Source: Nostoc sp. FACHB-152 (GTDB lineage Bacteria > Cyanobacteriota > Cyanobacteriia > Cyanobacteriales > Nostocaceae). Taken from it: a DNA stretch of 64,000 nucleotides. Position numbers and translations under genes: made by a program. Positions 27,049-36,792 of the stretch are shown here, piece by piece. Position 1 is the stretch's first letter, and every line of letters begins with the position of its first letter. The stretch spans positions 62,001 through 126,000 of the forward strand of contig NZ_JACJRV010000006.1 of assembly GCF_014697475.1 (NCBI RefSeq). Direction: 5' to 3'. The notes beneath the pieces are model-generated. The model searched no databases. It was not told the DNA's origin and was given only the letters and a program-made list of their open reading frames with translations.

Positions 27049-27716
27049 AATAATAATTTACCTGTAAAAATATATCTATAGCTGCTTGATTCTGAAAGCG
27101 TTTAATGATTAACTCAAAGTCTTAAATAACTTACAAAAAATATGCGATTTAGCAATACACTGTATAATATTTTACTACCAAGTATATGCTTAACCAGCCT
27201 GAAATATTAAATACAAATAATATATAATTACTGCATTTTAGTAAGGTTAATATTAATAGTTTGTTTTATATCCCTAATTATATGTTTAGCAGAAGACAAT
27301 TTCTCACATCTCTGCCGATAGTTTTGATTATATCTAATGGATATATATCTAAAGAAATAGTCTGAAAGTTGAGCTTGTAAAGTAGATAAAATCATGCTAA
27401 TGTCTGTCAATATAATAGTAGTAACTATTTTTCGACAACGGCATTGATAGCAAAAGCATTATAACTGAACTGTTCAATTAATTGACCTTTGAAATAAATA
27501 TACCTTTTTTATAACCTCTATAAACTTAGCTTGTAAATAAAAGCAACAGCGATCAAAGTATATTTTTTTTACAATTTTCAAAAGAATTGAAATGTATATT
27601 AAATTTTCTTAAGCAGGTAGTTGCAAAATATTAATTACTTTTTGCAGAAATTGCAATCGTCTATTTTAATTAGAATTAAAAATCATAATCTTACAATTAT
27701 TACCAGCCGAGAAAAA
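27049..27716. other. AT-rich intergenic region (668 bp)
   Basis: Very AT-rich, without a credible gene, tRNA or strong hairpin. Short open frames here have no recognisable protein character. It presumably holds the promoters of the two divergent membrane-protein genes. Confidence 0.45.
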
Positions 27717-28145
27717 ATGAATGCAGAATTTTTCACTGGGATTCCCGTGATGCCGCTTGTATTACTGTGGTTAGCTTATGCTTTATTAGGCTGGTATCTG
27801 GCTGTGCATCACATTATTTGGTTAGTAGGAGCTTTCATTGCGGCTGTTGCGATCGCTGTTGTCCGCAAAAGTAATTCTTGGCTAAATAGTTTGGTGGCGT
27901 TTGGTTCAAAAACTTTAGTTGTGATCTTATTTTTAAGTGGCTCAATTGCTTTAATTGCAACTTGGACACTATTGTGTAGTTTATTCGTGATCCCAATAGC
28001 AACTACGTTGTTAGCTGATTTAGAAATGCGTTTTGCTGGCTTTAACAAACGAGATTCTTTTTGGGCGTTAACATTGTTAGCAGGATCAGGTTTAATAATT
28101 GGCGAAATCATAGACTTGTTACTTTTGCCCAGTAACAGGTTGTAA
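27717..28145 (+). CDS. Small polytopic membrane protein, function unknown
   Basis: 142 residues from the ATG at 27717; the frame extends upstream to 27621, but that part is AT-rich and lacks membrane-protein character. It has four hydrophobic segments (PLVLLWLAYALLGWYLAV, IIWLVGAFIAAVAIAVV, TLVVILFLSGSIALIATW, FWALTLLAGSGLIIGEIID) and short polar loops. I do not recognise the family. A strong hairpin plus T-run at 28244 ends the unit. Confidence 0.7.
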   Translation: MNAEFFTGIPVMPLVLLWLAYALLGWYLAVHHIIWLVGAFIAAVAIAVVRKSNSWLNSLVAFGSKTLVVILFLSGSIALIATWTLLCSLFVIPIATTLLADLEMRFAGFNKRDSFWALTLLAGSGLIIGEIIDLLLLPSNRL

Positions 28146-28243
28146 AGTCAGAGATCAAGTATAAGACTTACGCTTTGACAGAATAGTAAAATAATGTATC
28201 AAAATGCAAAACCCTTATTTTTTCTTAAAATTTATACCTTGTT

Positions 28244-28291
28244 CACCTGCAATCTAATGTAAATTTATAGTTATGCTTGCAGGTGATTTTT
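28244..28291 (+). terminator. Terminator-like hairpin after the membrane-protein gene
   Basis: A 9-bp perfect stem, CACCTGCAA (28244-28252) / TTGCAGGTG (28277-28285), is followed by ATTTTT. It is about 100 bp after the stop at 28145 and lies before the 3' end of the convergent Hsp70-like gene. Confidence 0.6.
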
Positions 28292-28318
28292 CAAATAAGC
28301 AGAATAATGTTTTATTGA

Positions 28319-29917
28319 TTAACTTAACTGTGCCACAAGCTGATTTTCTAGCAAAATATTATTCGTCAGCAAATCCTCAACGGAGATTCGCAAAAAGCGT
28401 TGGTCATCAACTTGAAGCAAAATTCTCACGCGATCGCTCCCCGGATATCCTGGTGGGGTAAGTTGAGCAATAGTTCTCGCACCTGCGCTATCATTTAAAG
28501 GTTTGACTGTGGTTTCACCGCTATCTAAACGGCGGGTAATCAAGCGATCGCCATCAAAATAAACTTCGGTATTACCTGTGTCTGCGCCTAATTCCCCAAT
28601 AATTAATTCAATGCTGGGTTGATTCTCCATAGATGCGCCTAAGAATAATTCCACAGGTTGATTCATCGGATAAGCTTGCCCTGATTTAATAACCGGATGC
28701 CAACTGTGACGTTGGTTGCGTCGATCCCAGTAACGTATCCCATAACTGTGGTAAAGAAAATCTTTGATTTCTAAGCCTTGAGATAACTGTAACGCACCTT
28801 GAGCGATCGCTTCAAAAGGCCTTTCACACCGGATTTTCTCTGGCTCAAAATACTGTTTTATCCATGTCTGCACTGCTGGTAGTTGTACAGTTCCACCAAC
28901 TAACAACACTGCATTAATATCTGCTAATTCGATTCCCTGACGGCGTGCTTGTTGCAATAGATTTGTCATTGACTCATCTAGCCGCTCAAAAAATGCGTGT
29001 TCTTTGAGAATATTTTCTAAATTATCGCGGTCTAAATTTAACTCATAACTTTCAAATGTTTCATCATCAAAATAAACTTCACTCGCTTGGTTTTGAGTTG
29101 ATAGCTGAATTTTGACTTTTTCTGCCAATCTCGTTGTCAAAGGACTCACGGCTAATTCTTGAGTTTTGGCGAAATAATCAACTATCCAATTATCAATATC
29201 AGTACCACCTAAATTTTGCCCAGCTTTCGCCAAGACACGCGCAGTTTTGACTTTTTGCTTTGAATTCTCTGCTAAGGATTTATTACCAAATTTGAGCAAA
29301 AACCCTAGAGGTTTAGTGTTTCCTTGTGCGCCTTTATCTAACCCCACTAGAGATAAATCTAAAGTACCGCCACCAAAATCAATTACCAAGAGATTTTCTT
29401 GATCTGCCAAGCCATAACCCAAGGCGGCGGCTGTCGGTTCATCTAACATCCGCACCTGTTCAACAGGAAGGCTTTGACAAACTTTGCCTAACCAATGGCG
29501 ATAAGCTTCAAAACTATCTACTGGGACGGTTAATACTAAAGAATCTAAGCCGCCTTCTAAGGGTGCTAGTTGTTCAATTACTTGCGAGAGAAACCATTGT
29601 CCAACTTGCTCAAAGGTAACGATTTGTCCGTCTAATTCTGGTAAAAAGCCTTGAATTTCTGCGCCGATACCGCGCTTGAAGCTGCGAAAAAATCGCGCTT
29701 CGCCTTTGAGATCCAAACCGCGATCGCGTACTTGTTGCCCTACTAAAACTTTACCCTGTGCTGCGTCTTCCACATACACCAAGCTGGGTATGAGTGGAGG
29801 ATTGAGACTTTGTTGAATTGATAAACCAGGTAAACTCAGAGTTTCTGCTTGTTGGGTAACAGGATTCCAACGAGCAATGACTGTGTTGCTAGTCCCAAAA
29901 TCGATTGCGATCGCCAT
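28319..29917 (-). CDS. Hsp70-family ATPase (DnaK-like, atypical)
   Basis: 532 residues with the full actin-like ATPase core: phosphate-1 AIDFGTSNTVIA at the N-terminus, LDEPTAAALGYG, phosphate-2 VIDFGGGTLDLSLV, and the adenosine loop LLVGGTVQLPAV. A shortened beta-sandwich-like region follows (about 385-532), without the usual long helical lid or EEVD-type tail. Such cyanobacterial Hsp70 relatives are distinct from true DnaK and have no defined clients. It lies about 50 bp downstream of uvsE on the same strand, a probable two-gene transcription unit. Confidence 0.92.
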   Translation of the reverse strand: MAIAIDFGTSNTVIARWNPVTQQAETLSLPGLSIQQSLNPPLIPSLVYVEDAAQGKVLVGQQVRDRGLDLKGEARFFRSFKRGIGAEIQGFLPELDGQIVTFEQVGQWFLSQVIEQLAPLEGGLDSLVLTVPVDSFEAYRHWLGKVCQSLPVEQVRMLDEPTAAALGYGLADQENLLVIDFGGGTLDLSLVGLDKGAQGNTKPLGFLLKFGNKSLAENSKQKVKTARVLAKAGQNLGGTDIDNWIVDYFAKTQELAVSPLTTRLAEKVKIQLSTQNQASEVYFDDETFESYELNLDRDNLENILKEHAFFERLDESMTNLLQQARRQGIELADINAVLLVGGTVQLPAVQTWIKQYFEPEKIRCERPFEAIAQGALQLSQGLEIKDFLYHSYGIRYWDRRNQRHSWHPVIKSGQAYPMNQPVELFLGASMENQPSIELIIGELGADTGNTEVYFDGDRLITRRLDSGETTVKPLNDSAGARTIAQLTPPGYPGSDRVRILLQVDDQRFLRISVEDLLTNNILLENQLVAQLS

Positions 29918-29964
29918 AGTCTTTTAATTATTCCATGCAGCGCAAAATTTTCTCAACAAAAATA

Positions 29965-30912
29965 TTATTGTCCCATAAGCCACCAATCACGCAAATAGGC
30001 GATCGCTTCTTCTTTGCGTTTGGCTTCGACTTCTATCCACGGTGCTTGCCTATAAATACTAGGCATATCGGTAATTAAATCGCTGTGCTTCCTATCTTTA
30101 AACGCTGTCTCACCGTTAGAAATATGAACTAATTGCCAATCGGGATTTGTCCAAGTTGTTCGCGCCGCTTCAAACATAGACACTACACTCGGTTCATCAT
30201 AGCTATCTAAGTTTTCGTGACAAATATGGTGATGGGCATCAAATACTAACGGGATTCCAGCTTGCTGACAGACTGCTAAAATTTCACTGGAACTATAGGC
30301 GTATTCGTCGTTTTCTAAGGTTAAGCGATTTTTGATGGCTGGTGGCAGTTGTAAAATCACCTTCACCAACTGTTCGGCGCGTTGAGATTTACCGCCATGA
30401 ATATTCATCAATGACCAAGGTGAACGAGGTAAACCTAGTAAATCTAAGCTGCGGGCGTGGTCTGCTAAGATTTTGATACTATTCTGCACAACTTCGGGTG
30501 AATCGGAACTCAGCACCACAAATTGATCGGGATGCAGTACCATTCTGATACCTAAAGCTTCTGCCCGTTGACCGATTTTTTCTAAATCAGCACTCATTTG
30601 TTCTAAGATATTCGCGCCGATTTTGTCTTCTATATCGCTCATCGGAAACAAACCCGAAGGCATTCGGTACAAGCGAATCTGGTTTGCTTGACAAAATGAC
30701 AAGGCATCATGTAATTTTTGTAAATTATTTTGATAAAGTAATCGCAGAGTGCTTTCCCGTTCCTGGAGGGAGAGTTTCAAGTAGCGTGTGCGTGTAATTG
30801 TTTTAAAGCGTACTTGTTGAGAGGCTGTGATACAAACCAATCCTAAGTTTGGCACAGTAGTGTTAAGCGATCGCTCTTGATTTTGGAGATTTGGCAACGG
30901 GCTGATGGTCAT
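29965..30912 (-). CDS. uvsE: UV damage endonuclease UvsE/UVDE
   Basis: A 315-residue TIM-barrel nuclease that nicks DNA 5' of UV photoproducts (cyclobutane dimers and 6-4 products), starting an alternative excision repair. Signature segments: NLGLVCIT, LYRMPSGLFPMSD, RMVLHPDQFVVLSS, MNIHGGKSQRAE, TLENDEYAYS, PLVFDAHHHICH and the closing PWIEVEAKRKEEAI. The His, Glu and Asp residues in these blocks hold the metal cluster. Its presence fits a light-exposed organism. Upstream of the Hsp70-like gene on the same strand. Confidence 0.95.
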   Translation of the reverse strand: MTISPLPNLQNQERSLNTTVPNLGLVCITASQQVRFKTITRTRYLKLSLQERESTLRLLYQNNLQKLHDALSFCQANQIRLYRMPSGLFPMSDIEDKIGANILEQMSADLEKIGQRAEALGIRMVLHPDQFVVLSSDSPEVVQNSIKILADHARSLDLLGLPRSPWSLMNIHGGKSQRAEQLVKVILQLPPAIKNRLTLENDEYAYSSSEILAVCQQAGIPLVFDAHHHICHENLDSYDEPSVVSMFEAARTTWTNPDWQLVHISNGETAFKDRKHSDLITDMPSIYRQAPWIEVEAKRKEEAIAYLRDWWLMGQ

Positions 30913-31002
30913 TTTCTCAATTGCTGGAGTGTACCATTCTTTGATTGAACTAATTTATGGTACTAACTGCTAAGTTCCTTGAGGATGAATTCTCAAAGTT
31001 TA

Positions 31003-31113
31003 TCTATATAGTAGGTTACAGGTGATAGGTTACAGGTGACAGAGTTAAAAGTATTTTAGGGTTTAGGGTTGATCATCTATTGATGTCCTTCCTAATTACT
31101 TTGGCTATTTATA
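31003..31113. repeat. Dispersed element family R3, copy 1, with AGGTKAY heptamers
   Basis: Contains four tandem heptamers AGGTTAC/AGGTGAT/AGGTTAC/AGGTGAC (31013-31040), then AAAAGTATTTTAGGGTTTAG, ATCATCTATTGATGTCCT and TTGGCTATTTATA. The same order of blocks is found at 44761-44854 and 56495-56606. Confidence 0.6.
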
Positions 31114-31146
31114 TTTTGAGAGACGCGACTAGGCGCGTCTGGAATG

Positions 31147-32568
31147 TTAAATCAATTTTTTAATATCGCCGTAAGCACGGTAAAAGCCACCCCTAGCTGA
31201 TTCTCTTACTTCTTGGACGAGATAGCGATCGCCTGCTTGGCGAATATCTTGCGGAAACTGCACGTTCCATTTGGAGTTGTACCCTGGGGAAATAACTCTC
31301 ACTCTCAATTTACTCCCGTCCTGAAAACACTCAACAATTACACCACCAGTAGTATTAGTTGTAGTTTCGAGAACTTCTGAAGGTGTGGCTCCCTCGGTTT
31401 TTGGTGCTTTGATCACAGTAGCTTCGGGAATTGTACCTGCTTGAGCAGATGCGATCGCACTTTCACTCGCATCGATACAAGCTAGAAAACCATCGGTACT
31501 CACAATATAAATGCGATCGTCGAAAAATTGCATCGATAAAGCCGAACCGCAACCAGTCCCCAACTTCCACAAGCGTTCCCCAGCTTGATTAAAGCAGTAA
31601 ATTGAAGAATTATTGTCACCAGCAAATACATATTTACCATCTTGTGCAGTAGCGCAAGAATAAACGCCTGCATCACATTTATATATAGAAAGTGGTTCAC
31701 CTTTCTTGCTAAAACTGTAAACTTTCCTGTCGCTAGTACCTGCATAAACTGCCGATTTTTCTTGCCAACCGAATAGCACACTACCGCCAGTCTTTTGATG
31801 CCAAACCATCCGGCCTGCTTGGTTATCGTACATCGTCACGCCTCCGCTATGACCATGATAAATACCAGCTTCATCACAGCGTACCATCCAGCCAGAATCA
31901 CCTTGACTCAAACGCGTCCACTGTGATTCATCATTATGATCTATGGTTGTGACACCACCGTTGGCATCGGAAACTCCCAGTAAACCATCTTTAATATCTA
32001 GCCAAAAAATATCGACATTTTCATCAATTTTGTAGGCGACGCGGGGTAACTTGCCAGTCAAGTCATAGACATTACCATCATCACAGCCAGCATAAATCCA
32101 AATATCGTCAGCAACTAAACATTTCACACCATCCGGTAATTTAAATTGATTACTCACTTTACCTTCATGGTTCACCGCAAAAACTTGACCGGCTTGATTT
32201 CCTACCCAGCAACGATTAGCATCAACGAAAATCCCAAAAGCGGCTGAATTAGAAGCAAATTTCCATAAAATTGGGGCTTTTTTGGCTGTCGAAACTGTAC
32301 TAGTGACTTGGCGGCGGGTGACAGGACGCTTTTGACGCACACCGATAACAGCAGGTTCATAGCCTTTTTTTAGTTTTTCGTTAATTTTTTTCGCAGCTTC
32401 AGCTTTTGCTTTATCTGGTGTCGGGTAAGTTTTCGTCTGCGTTTGTCCTGCATCACCGATGCGACCGTAGCGGATGCTAACTTGGGTATCCTCGACGATG
32501 ACCTCATAAAACTTGTGGGAACTTCCGTTAACTTCTGATAACTCTAAGTATGTCGTTTCTTTAGCCAT
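31147..32568 (-). CDS. WGR domain fused to a beta-propeller
   Basis: 473 residues. The N-terminal ~80 residues are a WGR-type domain (YLELSEVNGSSHKFYEVIVEDTQVSIRYGRIGDAGQTQTKTY), which in PARPs and MolR-like proteins binds nucleic acids. A basic linker follows (RQKRPVTRRQ), then ~280 residues of PQQ/quinoprotein-like propeller repeats (CWVGNQAGQVFAV, IYAGCDDGNVYDL, VYAGTSDRKVYSF, VFAGDNNSSIYCF, IYIVSTDGFLACI). The ~75-residue C-terminal beta-rich domain (ECFQDGSKLRVRVISPGYN) resembles nothing I can name. No signal peptide, so cytosolic. Role unknown. Alone on its strand, 230 bp from uvsE. Confidence 0.87.
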   Translation of the reverse strand: MAKETTYLELSEVNGSSHKFYEVIVEDTQVSIRYGRIGDAGQTQTKTYPTPDKAKAEAAKKINEKLKKGYEPAVIGVRQKRPVTRRQVTSTVSTAKKAPILWKFASNSAAFGIFVDANRCWVGNQAGQVFAVNHEGKVSNQFKLPDGVKCLVADDIWIYAGCDDGNVYDLTGKLPRVAYKIDENVDIFWLDIKDGLLGVSDANGGVTTIDHNDESQWTRLSQGDSGWMVRCDEAGIYHGHSGGVTMYDNQAGRMVWHQKTGGSVLFGWQEKSAVYAGTSDRKVYSFSKKGEPLSIYKCDAGVYSCATAQDGKYVFAGDNNSSIYCFNQAGERLWKLGTGCGSALSMQFFDDRIYIVSTDGFLACIDASESAIASAQAGTIPEATVIKAPKTEGATPSEVLETTTNTTGGVIVECFQDGSKLRVRVISPGYNSKWNVQFPQDIRQAGDRYLVQEVRESARGGFYRAYGDIKKLI

Positions 32569-32778
32569 GACCTTTCCTGCTGAGATGTCTATTTAAGAAG
32601 TCAGGAGGATCAAGGACAAGAAAACAGCAATTGTATTCTGAGGTTTAAGCGATCGCCTTCATATTACCTTGATCATCCTTCATCGGTTTTAACTATTACC
32701 AAGGTGATGTGTCGATAACTTTGCTTTTATCCCAGCATCAAATTCTAGAATCAACATATAGTTACCCACGTTGGTCAA

Positions 32779-33579
32779 ATGCCCTCGCCATTCCCTGGGA
32801 TGAACCCGTATCTTGAAGGCTATTTGTGGAGTGATGTACACAATGCCCTTGCTAGTAAAATCCGTGCTTTTCTTGTCCCTCAAATTCGACCAAAATATGC
32901 TGCAAGGCTTGAGGTGTATGTGGTTGAAGATGTATCGCCATCCAGTGAAATCGGCATTTTATACCCAGATGTTGAGGTATTACAGTTAAGACAACGCCGC
33001 GATATTGAACCGCAAAATCAATCATCTGGTGTGGCAACCACTCCCGCACCTTTGACGCTGCCAGTCGTTCAACCTGTGGAAGTCAGAATTCCGACTGTAG
33101 AAATTAGAGATACAGCCAATAACATACTAGTAAGCTGTATCGAAATTCTCTCCCCGGTTAACAAGCGCGAACCAGGGATTAGTGATTATCGAAAAAAACG
33201 CCAGCGTTTGTATAATGCCAACGTACATTTAATCGAAATAGATTTGCTGCGTCGGGGAAGTAGACCCTTTAACCATCCCCGTATCCCAGATGTTCCTTAC
33301 TTGATAACTTTAACGCGATCGCAATCAGGATTAGTTGATGTCTGGCCTGTAACTTTACAGGAGACTTTACCAATAATTCCTGTTCCCCTACGGGAAGATG
33401 ACCCCGATGCAGTCCTAAATTTACAAGCTGCGCTTAATGCTATCTATGATGAGGCGGGTTATGAATTATCTATTGACTACAGCCAAAATCCACCTCCACC
33501 TGCATTAAGTGAGGCTGATACTAACTGGATGCGATCGCAGTTAGACAGTGATCAAAAAAAACCAGGGGTTGAGGGATGA
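32779..33579 (+). CDS. DUF4058 family protein
   Basis: A 266-residue protein that begins with the family signature MPSPFPGMNPYLE and continues with WSDVHNALASKIRAFLVPQIRPKY, VEIRDTANNILVSCIEILSPVNK, YRKKRQRLYNANVHLIEIDLLRRG and YLITLTRSQSG. The DUF4058 core is thought to be a PD-(D/E)xK-like fold (IEILSPVNK / IEIDLLR), which hints at a nuclease ancestry; activity is unproven. The family is strongly expanded in filamentous cyanobacteria. Single gene. Confidence 0.88.
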   Translation: MPSPFPGMNPYLEGYLWSDVHNALASKIRAFLVPQIRPKYAARLEVYVVEDVSPSSEIGILYPDVEVLQLRQRRDIEPQNQSSGVATTPAPLTLPVVQPVEVRIPTVEIRDTANNILVSCIEILSPVNKREPGISDYRKKRQRLYNANVHLIEIDLLRRGSRPFNHPRIPDVPYLITLTRSQSGLVDVWPVTLQETLPIIPVPLREDDPDAVLNLQAALNAIYDEAGYELSIDYSQNPPPPALSEADTNWMRSQLDSDQKKPGVEG

Positions 33580-33614
33580 GCAAAACCCTTACCCCATTCC
33601 CGACTCCCTACTCC

Positions 33615-34586
33615 CTAATTTCCCCCTTTACACTCAAACATATGTAAACATAACTGCCGAGACAGTTCTTTACATACTTCAACCCCCCGCACGCTGTTAC
33701 CACGCACATCTAATAATGGCGAAAATACACCAATACCCATTTGATTAGGCACAACAGCAAAAATTCCGCCACAAACACCACTTTTGGCGGGAATTCCTAT
33801 TGTATACGCCCATTCGCCTGCAAAATTGTACATTCCGCAGGTGTACATGACACTCAGCATATCCTTTATATATTGATGGTCTACAGCGCGTTCGCCTGTA
33901 ATGGGGTTAATACCTCTGTTCGCTAATGTCGCCCCCATCACTGCTAAATCATGGCAATTCACTATCACGGCGCACTGCTGAAAATAAAGGTCTAATGCTT
34001 CTTCGATATTGTGGTCTATCATGCCAAAGTTCAGCATTAGGTGCGCCATTGCTCGGTTGCGATGTCCGGTACTGCGTTCAGAAGTAAATACGGAAATATC
34101 CACAAATACGTCATGGCCTGTGTAGCGACGAAACATATCTAGCACGCGGTTGAGGCGTTCGGTTGCACCCGCACCTTTAATTAAGCTAGTGGTAGCGATC
34201 GCCCCAGCGTTTACCATTGGGTTATATGGTCGCTTCGATTGCTCATCCAAAATAATCGAGTTGAATGCATCTCCTGTCGGTTCTACACCAACTCTGGTCA
34301 ACACATAATCTCGTCCATGATCTTCTAGTGCCAGTCCATAAGCAAAAACTTTTGACATTGACTGGATAGTAAATAGTTGTTGAGAATCTCCAACTTCGTA
34401 AACTTGACCATCCACTGTCACTATACAAATGCTGAATAAATCCGGGTTTACCTTGGCTAATTCTGGAATATAGTTTGCGACTGCACCCTCCCGCAGAGAC
34501 TTGTACTTAGAATGCAAGTCTTTGAGAACAGATAACAATGGTGAAGTAATTATTTCTAAATCTTCTGAATTTGCTTGTTTTGCCAT
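33615..34586 (-). CDS. glsA: Glutaminase A
   Basis: A 323-residue enzyme hydrolysing glutamine to glutamate and ammonia. It has the serine beta-lactamase-like fold: the SxxK nucleophile motif in [21 protein letters not shown], the Tyr of [16 protein letters not shown], and [10 protein letters not shown] near the end. The length matches bacterial GlsA. It converges on the DUF4058 gene and is preceded by a long AT-rich gap. With gdhA it is one of two glutamate-metabolism genes in the window, but they are far apart and not linked as an operon. Confidence 0.95.
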   Translation of the reverse strand: MAKQANSEDLEIITSPLLSVLKDLHSKYKSLREGAVANYIPELAKVNPDLFSICIVTVDGQVYEVGDSQQLFTIQSMSKVFAYGLALEDHGRDYVLTRVGVEPTGDAFNSIILDEQSKRPYNPMVNAGAIATTSLIKGAGATERLNRVLDMFRRYTGHDVFVDISVFTSERSTGHRNRAMAHLMLNFGMIDHNIEEALDLYFQQCAVIVNCHDLAVMGATLANRGINPITGERAVDHQYIKDMLSVMYTCGMYNFAGEWAYTIGIPAKSGVCGGIFAVVPNQMGIGVFSPLLDVRGNSVRGVEVCKELSRQLCLHMFECKGGN

Positions 34587-35407
34587 GAAGCTAATAGTTT
34601 GCTCTAGGAAATATTGCTTGATTAAATGTTTTGAGCGAACAAATTTTGATGTAGCATTTGCTACAATCCAAAATTCCTTGATGTACGCTCGTCAGAGTTT
34701 TTTAATTTTCTCATTATTATTTTTCTTTTAATTGTCAAAATTATTAGTTACTACTACCCCTGGTTTTATTGCTGATTACCGAACATATATATAGTGCTTT
34801 ATATTACGTTTTTAATTATAAAAAGTAGTATATTTCCATGTAGTGTAATAATACAAACGTTCTGTTTAAATATAAAATATTTTTATGAAATAAATAATAT
34901 ATTTAGCTCAAAGCCTTTATTAATAAAGCTTGTAGCACAAAATATAAATTACACAAAATGATTTTATTTGATATTTGTAATTGATTTAATACTAAATATA
35001 TTTATAAATTATAACTACTATTAAAAATTTATATATGTTATGCAACATACACTTTATCTAATACTATTAGCCAGCTATTTGCATGATTTTTTGGATATTT
35101 TTTTATGAGAGTTATGTAAACTATTATTAAGAGTCTCGTTATTACTCGAAAAAAACGCTACATCCTTGAAATCCGCATTTCAACAAGGTTCTGCCTATAT
35201 AATTGTCATTTGAATTGGAGAAAATTATGCTTATTTACGGTAAAACCCTGATCCCCAAGTCCAAAAGTTCGTGTTAGTCTGTTGCAGTTATGAACAACAA
35301 AGTGAAAGCGGAACGAGTTCGATTTTGAGGAAATCTTTGCTCTTTGTGGCATCAAAAATCCGTGAATCAAACAACTGCTGTTCTACAGTCGCTTTAAAAT
35401 TGGACGC
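34587..35407. other. AT-rich intergenic region (821 bp)
   Basis: Between the divergent glutaminase and RlpA-like genes. Very AT-rich, with no credible coding frame, tRNA or strong inverted repeat. It must contain two promoters, but none could be placed with confidence. Confidence 0.45.
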
Positions 35408-36508
35408 ATGAACCAAAGACATTTGTGGACTATTGTCGCCCTATTCGTGACTCTTACGGGGATTCCCTCTGTGGGTCGAACTGAAACTACCAAGGAAACT
35501 CATCAAGTTTCTCAACAGTTACCCGATGGTGACGTGGTTAAGGTAGGAGAGTTCCAATCCCCAGCAGAGAAACAAACATCCGATGCTGTGATTACAAGTA
35601 TTTATTCTCACAGCGTAGAAGGTCGTCAGGCGGCAACCCTGTATATCCGGAATATTCCAGTACTCACCTTTGTGGGTTCTCAGCCAGTTGCGAGTAGTGA
35701 AACCAAACAAGGTGTAATAGGAGAAAAAGAGGGCGTGCAGTCGTACGCCCTTATTGCTAGCAACTCAACGAAGGTGGCAAGCACTGGAAATTTAGCCGAT
35801 GCTGGCAACAAAGTCGCTACTTTAGAAAACGATCCCGTTCACAAAGCTGGGGTATTAGCAGCTAAAATCAACCAGCTGATTCAAGACAACGTGGATGCGA
35901 AGCAGATTACTGTCAGTTGGAAGGCAGATAACAAAACTGCTAATCAAACCCAAGATAAAAATTCTTCCGTTAAGCAAAAGCCGAGCGATCGCTATACAAT
36001 CAAACTCAAAGATCAAGAATTGGTGGAAATCAACGAAAGTACTCGTTTAGCAGACACCACCGATAATTTGGCACAAGACGCATTACAAGCAACCAACCGC
36101 TTACGCAGACTAATTGGTAACGCATCCCCTATCGAGGAAATAGCTAATTTACCAAAGCGTTCACCATTTTCATTACCAAAACTGCCACAACAAATTGCCG
36201 TTGGTAACATCAGACTTACCTTTAGAGGCATGGCATCCTTTTACGGCTATGATGGCTCAGGCAGTAGAACTGCTAGCGGTGAAAGATTTAATCCCGAAGC
36301 TATGACGGCTGCTCACCGCAGCTTGCCCCTTGGCACAAAAGTCAGAGTGACCAATACTCGCAATGGTCGGTCTGTCGTATTACGTATCAATGACCGCGGC
36401 CCGTATATCCGGGGTCGAGTAATTGACGTGTCTGCTGGTGCGGCTCGCATTTTAGGAATGGTCAGCAGTGGTGTTGCACCAGTCCATATCGAAGTTTTGG
36501 GACGATAA
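35408..36508 (+). CDS. RlpA-like septal ring lytic transglycosylase family protein
   Basis: A 366-residue secreted protein. It has a short signal peptide (residues 1-25, [20 protein letters not shown]), a long low-complexity, probably periplasmic region (about 26-270; Gln/Lys/Asn-rich linkers), and a C-terminal RlpA double-psi beta-barrel (~278-366): [59 protein letters not shown]. The catalytic-type Asp/His pattern of RlpA is present. These enzymes or binders act on glycan strands at septa. There is no SPOR domain, so it may localise differently from the E. coli protein. Confidence 0.9.
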   Translation: MNQRHLWTIVALFVTLTGIPSVGRTETTKETHQVSQQLPDGDVVKVGEFQSPAEKQTSDAVITSIYSHSVEGRQAATLYIRNIPVLTFVGSQPVASSETKQGVIGEKEGVQSYALIASNSTKVASTGNLADAGNKVATLENDPVHKAGVLAAKINQLIQDNVDAKQITVSWKADNKTANQTQDKNSSVKQKPSDRYTIKLKDQELVEINESTRLADTTDNLAQDALQATNRLRRLIGNASPIEEIANLPKRSPFSLPKLPQQIAVGNIRLTFRGMASFYGYDGSGSRTASGERFNPEAMTAAHRSLPLGTKVRVTNTRNGRSVVLRINDRGPYIRGRVIDVSAGAARILGMVSSGVAPVHIEVLGR

Positions 36509-36792
36509 GCTTTGGGTAGTTTGAAGGATGTTCGGCATAAACAATTTTAAATTTTAGATTTGAGATTGGTAATTTAACAATCCAAAATCCAAAATTCTCT
36601 TAGCTGTTCGGCGTAGTGTTTTCCCTAGACGCGCTTGGCGCGAATTAATGACAAAGGCTCAATCTCAATATCAAATTCCTATACTTTATCCTTCAAACTT
36701 ACCTAATTTCTAATTCCCCTGGTTCTCACATCTTTTCCCCCAAATTCAGATATAAACTAACGGGGGAGGGTTAGAAGAACTAGGGGAATTTT

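Noticed and set aside
27228-27410. 60-codon minus-strand frame in the AT-rich gap
   Set aside because: No RBS and no protein-like conservation pattern; composition matches the surrounding intergenic DNA.
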